Assembly: GCF_029873635.1 (NCBI RefSeq)
Contig: NC_080420.1
Location: forward strand, 33,874,231 to 33,938,230
Length of the DNA stretch: 64,000 nucleotides
Source of the DNA: Malania oleifera
Lineage: Eukaryota; Streptophyta; Magnoliopsida; Santalales; Ximeniaceae
Direction: 5' to 3'
This document shows positions 59,590-64,000 of the stretch, in pieces. Position 1 is the first letter of the stretch. Each line of letters starts with the position of its first letter. A model generated the notes under the pieces. That model searched no databases. It saw only the letters and a list, made by a program, of their open reading frames with translations, and was not told the origin of the DNA. Made by a program: the position numbers and the translations under genes.

Positions 59590-60700
59590 CCGCATTTGGG
59601 AGCACTTAAAAATAAGTACTTATAACACTTATCACTTAAAATAAGTAATTATACAAAAAAAAAAAAAAACAGGTGGTGTTCGGTTTGTACTACAACCAAC
59701 ACTTGTTGCAAAAAGTGCTTCTCCAAAACTATTTTTTTGAGAGCCATGTAAGTGAATTTTAAGAAGGAATCTAAGATAACTTTTTGGCCACTTATAAATG
59801 GCACTGTTCATAGGCGGGGTCAATTTTGTAAATATAAGAAAATTTAATGACTATTTTATAATTTTAAAAAAGACATTAGAAGATAATCATATACTATTTT
59901 ATAATGTATTATATAATATATTAGTTATTAATGAAACATAATTCAATTTTGGAATGAAGAAGAAGAACCATCTTTTAATTAAATTTATTATTAAAAATTA
60001 AAAATATTAATTTCATTAACAATATTATTTTAACATAAATAAATATGATATCATATGTTATAAATATAAATTAAAAACAAGATTATTGTTAATCAAAAAA
60101 TAATTATATTATTTTTACTTAATAAAAATATTTAAATATTAATTAAAAATAATAGTTAACATAATTATTAATTAAATTGTTAATTAAAAAATAACCATTT
60201 ATTATTTTATTATGCATTATAACCTATTAATTATTAATGAAAATAATGAAATTATGGAATGAATAAAAAGGACCACCTATAAATTTAAATTACCATTATA
60301 TAAACTAAAATTTTTAATTTAGTTATTAATACTATTTTAAACATAAATCAATGTGATAATCATATGGTATAAATATACATTAAGAACAATACTATTGTTA
60401 AATAACAAATAATATTATGTTATTTTAGTTAATAGAAAATATTTAAATTTTAATTAGAAAATTAATATAATTATCATTTAAACTTCTTATTATAAAAATA
60501 TTAACACTTTTATTCAAAATATGTTTAAAAATAACTATATATATTATTTTACTATGTATTATCAATTTTGAATTAAACAAGAATTATTTATTAATTTAAA
60601 CTAATATTAAATAAATTAAAATTTTGAATTTAATTAGTAATATTAGTTATATCATAATTTAATATGATAGTAATATGTTAAAAATATACATTAATAACAA
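59590..60700. repeat. AT-rich insertion with about three satellite-like units
   Basis: A very AT-rich block separates the gag and RT parts of the gypsy element. Within it, units starting near 59880, 60188 and 60528 share ATAA(T/C)(C/T)AT, ACTATTTTATAATGTATTAT-like, GGAATGAA, AACATAAAT and GTTATAAATATA-like blocks in order. The period is about 310-340 bp and the third unit is incomplete. The leading part (59590-59870) is different and includes an AAGTACTTATAACACTTAT-like sequence and an A tract. No terminal repeats were found. Confidence 0.65.
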
Positions 60701-60739
60701 TTTGCCTCCATGACGGCATGTAAAGCATGAGATCAACTT

Positions 60740-63450
60740 GTTACCAAGAGTGAAGCCACTTGCTAGAGGGCTATATCGGATGGCACTTCCAAAGTTAACA
60801 GAGTAAAGGAAACAGCTTGACGAACTATTGGAATCAGGCTATTACGTCCTTCCAAGGCACCATTCAGAGTACCGGTGTTGTTTCAAAGGAAACATGATGG
60901 AAGCATGTGGATGTTTGTTGACCACCACACGCTCAACAGGGTGATTGTGCACAAGAAGTATCCCATTCCATTGATAGCTAATTTGTTTGGTTAGCTAAGT
61001 TAGGCAAATTATTTAACCAAACTTGACTAGCGGTTAGGCTACTATCAAGTGAAGATCGCAAATGGGGATATACCGAAGACGACCTGTGTGACACAATAAA
61101 GGGCATATGATTTCTTGCTGATGCCATTTAGGTTATCAAACGCACCAGCAACGTTTTGTACCTTGATGAACCAGATATTTTGTAAGTACCTCAACAAGTT
61201 TGCGGTGGCATACCTAGATGCCATTGTTGTATATAGTTCCACTCTGAAGGAATATAAAAAGTACCTCAACAAGTAGAAGGAGAACAACCTTTATATGAAG
61301 AAAGAGAAGTGCTCTTCCACTTAACAGAGCATCAAATTCTTTGGTTATATGATTGAGCAAGGTCTTATCTGAATAAATATGGAGAAAGTAAGAACTATTC
61401 AAGACTGGAAAATACCAACGACCATAAAAGAGTTTTATTCCTTTGTTGGACTTTCCAATTACTATCGAAAATTTGTGGATGGTTATTCGAAGAGAATGAG
61501 TTCTTTGATAGAACTGTTGAAGAAGGGCCATGGGCAGAACTAGATAGAGAAGTGTTAGGGAGCTTTTGACAACTTGAAGGATGTCATGATAAAAGATCTA
61601 GCGCTTACTCTTCTAGACATCATGAAACCCTTCAAGGTACAAACAGATGCATGAGAATATGCCCTCGGGTGAGTCTTGTTAAAGGAGAGGCATCTGGTTG
61701 CGTACGAGAGTCGTAAGCTTAGTGAAGCAAAACACAAGTACGCAGCACAAGAGAAAGAGATGTTAGTTATGATACATTTTCTTCGTATGTGGCAGCATAC
61801 CTACTTGGGTAGAACTTTATGGTGAAAACAAATAACTCAGTTGTTGGCCACCTCTTCACACAACCACAATTATTGCCTAGGCAGGCCCGTTGGTAAGAAT
61901 TCCTGATAGAGTTTGATTTCTTATTTGAGCACAAGGCAGGGCAAATGAACCAAGCTGCAAACGTATTAAGTAGGAGGCCGAGCTTGCAAACTTACAGATG
62001 GTAACTCACTTGACAATATGGTTGCCACAACAATGTGGGAGTGCATTAAAGAGAATCTTGCCAAAGATTCAGTTGCTCAAAACCTCATGAAATTGAGGGA
62101 AGAGGGCATAAGCACGTCAATTCCAGTTAGAAGACAAATTGCTAATGACATATGGTAACCAACTCTTTGTGGCTTGAATTGGAGATTTGAGGACAATGCT
62201 GAGAGAATGTCATGATACCATGTGGGCAGGGCATTCAAGGTTGCATCGCATTTTGGCATTACTGAAGCAAAGGTATTACAGATCACAAATGTGTGATGAT
62301 GTGGTCAAGTATACCCGAACTTGTCTCACCTACCAATAAGACAGGGTAGAGAGGAAGAAGATTGCAATGCTGTTGGAGCCCACGCCAATACAAACCAGAC
62401 AGTGGGAGAGTGTCTCACGGGACTTCATCACCAGTCTACCCTAAGTGGGAGATGCAAGATCTATACTTGTGGTTATAGACGGGTTTTTGAAGTATAGTAC
62501 TTTCAGACCCACACTAAAGTACTATTCGATAAAGGAAACAACTCAATTGTTCTTTAAGCATATTGTGAAGTATTAGGGTGTTCCCCAAGATATTATTAGC
62601 GATCGAGACACAAGATTCAATGGTAACTTCTCGACAGAACTTTTCAGAATCCTCGGTTCACAACTTGACGTCTCTTCAAGTTGCAACCCACAAATAGATA
62701 AACCGACAAATAGATTTAACAGGCTACTAGAAGAGTACTTGCACCATTTTGTCATTGTCAATTAGAAGAATTGGATGCAACTACTCAATGTGAACTAGTT
62801 TTGTTTCATGTCCAAAAGAGCTCAACAACAAATAAAAGTCTTTTGAACTTGTTGCAAGTCAACAACTGCTGCTACCTCACATAATGGAGTATAAGTATGT
62901 AGGAAAGAGTCCAAAAGCATACATCTTCACCAAAAAATGGAGACAAAATTCATATATTGCCTGAGCCTACTTGGGGAAAGCTTCCTAGTAGATGAAGAAG
63001 TGGGCAGAAGGGAGAAGACCATTGCACTTCAACATGGATGACTTGGTGCTTGTTAAGCTCTACCTTGAACATATCAGATCACTACGGGGTCAAGTTAGAA
63101 GACTACTTCGCAAATATGAAAGACTAGTCCCCATCTTGGCTAATGTTGGGAAGGCCTTTTAAAAGGTTGGTATTTTGTCTTGGATGAACGTGCATCCCAT
63201 GTTTCAAGCCAACTGCCTCATGCCATTCAACGCTAACACTAAAGATCCAAGCAAAAGTCAATCAACCAAAGCACCACTAAAGACAGGCAGCGCAACCCCT
63301 TAGGAGAGAAGCTGAAGTCATCCTTGTGGGCAGAGAGTTCACATCTTCAAGGAAGAAGCACGAGTTCTTAGTGAAGTGGAAAGGCCCTAGAGACAAAGAA
63401 ATCATTTGGATTTCGGCAAAAGAAATGCAACCGTTCATGGGATGGTTCCA
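60740..63450 (+). pseudogene. pol of the chromodomain gypsy element (fossil)
   Basis: RT, RNase H, integrase and a terminal chromodomain-like segment appear in that order, the gypsy order. Recognisable pieces include FLLMPFRLSNAPATF near 61113, YYRKFVDGYSKRM near 61460, KYAAQEKEMLV near 61736 and GVPQDIISDRDTRF near 62577. Broken many times. Confidence 0.75.
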
Positions 63451-63512
63451 TCATGTAAATACTAGTATAGGTTTATGCTTTCAGGGGTAAGACTTAGTGT
63501 AAAAGGGGAGTA

Positions 63513-64000
63513 TGACTGCTCGGTCAATTTGATGTTTCCTAGTGCCATAGCTAAAATAACATATAAAGCTCTTTAAGAGAACGTGAATATCCAACAATAT
63601 TGTAAAACTCACTGGCATTTGTTAATCGTGTTTAGCCTACTTGCCTTCGTCGCTATACACACATTGCTTATGGAGGTGTTAATGAATTATGTTGCTTTAA
63701 TGTTTAAAGTTTGCTTGTCATTGCTTTTATGAATTGCTTACTGCTTCCACTTACTATACATTCAACTGCTATAAATACATTCTTGTGGTAAACTACAATA
63801 AAATTTGGCTAACTAGTTAAGCAAGAGAGTTTTAGCTAATGCGGCATGGCCCTTCATAAGGTATGAAATATTCAGCTCGTGATGAATAGGGCAGCCCTTT
63901 AGAACTTGGTCTTCCAGGTCCATAGGGCTATGGCCCTATAATATGGCTCCCTAGAGCTTGGTTGTCATGGCCCCGTAGGGCAGCTCTTTAGGGCTTTGTA
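63513..64000 (+). repeat. Right LTR of the chromodomain gypsy element, cut by the window edge
   Basis: Starts TGACTGC after the purine tract AAAAGGGGAG. Similarity to the left LTR is clear to about 63880 and weaker beyond. The last 80 bp contain short imperfect repeats of GGGC and GCTTGGT. Confidence 0.65.

Larger units (their letters stand above)
58079..64000 (+). mobile_element. Chromodomain Ty3/gypsy element, probable tandem dimer (fossil)
   Basis: The left LTR is about 58157-58598, starting TGACACC after a purine tract, with a weak initiator-Met-like primer site at about 58599. Plus-strand gag has a zinc-knuckle-like CFLCQGPHSVAK near 59453. RT lies at about 60740-61540, RNase H at about 61600-61960, integrase at about 62260-62760 and a chromodomain-like segment with VKWKG near 63370. 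A second LTR starts at 63513 and runs off the window. The 78 bp before the left LTR (58079-58156) match those before the right LTR, so the left LTR also ends an older internal region. LTR differences are roughly 12-15 percent. It is badly broken, and an AT-rich block interrupts it at 59590-60700. Confidence 0.75.

Overview
The window is nuclear DNA from a flowering plant, most likely a eudicot. It is AT-rich, with spliced genes and many plant retrotransposon lineages: Ty3/gypsy Athila, Tat and chromovirus types, Ty1/copia, a TRIM, and L1-type and RTE-type LINEs. I cannot name the species. Only one complete host gene is visible. The rest is old, nested transposon sequence plus the 3' end of a second gene.

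Layout. 1-3190: 5' end of an Athila-like gypsy element on the minus strand (gag, tRNA-Asp primer site, 1.76-kb LTR). 3240-7690: relic of a Tat-like gypsy element on the plus strand, split at 5135-6586 by a solo LTR with a clean 5-bp target duplication. 7690-10436: gene-free, with a 12-bp tandem repeat and an LTR-like relic, ending in a possible TATA box. 10437-22368: an 11-exon prolyl-oligopeptidase-family gene (810 codons, complete Ser-Asp-His triad, probable organellar transit peptide). Its first intron holds a sense-strand L1 LINE that itself contains a complete 303-bp TRIM; introns 6 and 7 carry RTE tails. 23085-23640: a third RTE tail, minus strand. 24660-27036: 3' tail and LTR of a copia relic. 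27037-47714: a copia element of about 4.6 kb opened up by two 8-kb insertions, a second copia element (30095-38115) and a Tekay-like chromovirus (39059-47107, minus strand). 47715-53958: no gene, several old tandem duplications. 53959-54420: the last two exons of a BIM-type bHLH gene, minus strand, with the bHLH part absent from the window. 54421-58078: intron or intergenic sequence with a fold-back MITE and degenerate repeats. 58079-64000: a decayed chromodomain gypsy element, arranged as if part of a tandem dimer and carrying an AT-rich satellite block.

The most unusual host-gene signal is in the oligopeptidase. Three of its ten introns appear to start with GC and one with GA, yet the inferred coding sequence stays in frame through all eleven exons and keeps the catalytic residues. 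No operon or pathway links the genes. The insertions give a relative history: the LINE entered the oligopeptidase intron before the TRIM entered the LINE, and the copia at 27037 predates both of its 8-kb passengers. I found no CRISPR array, tRNA, rRNA or novel multi-gene system.
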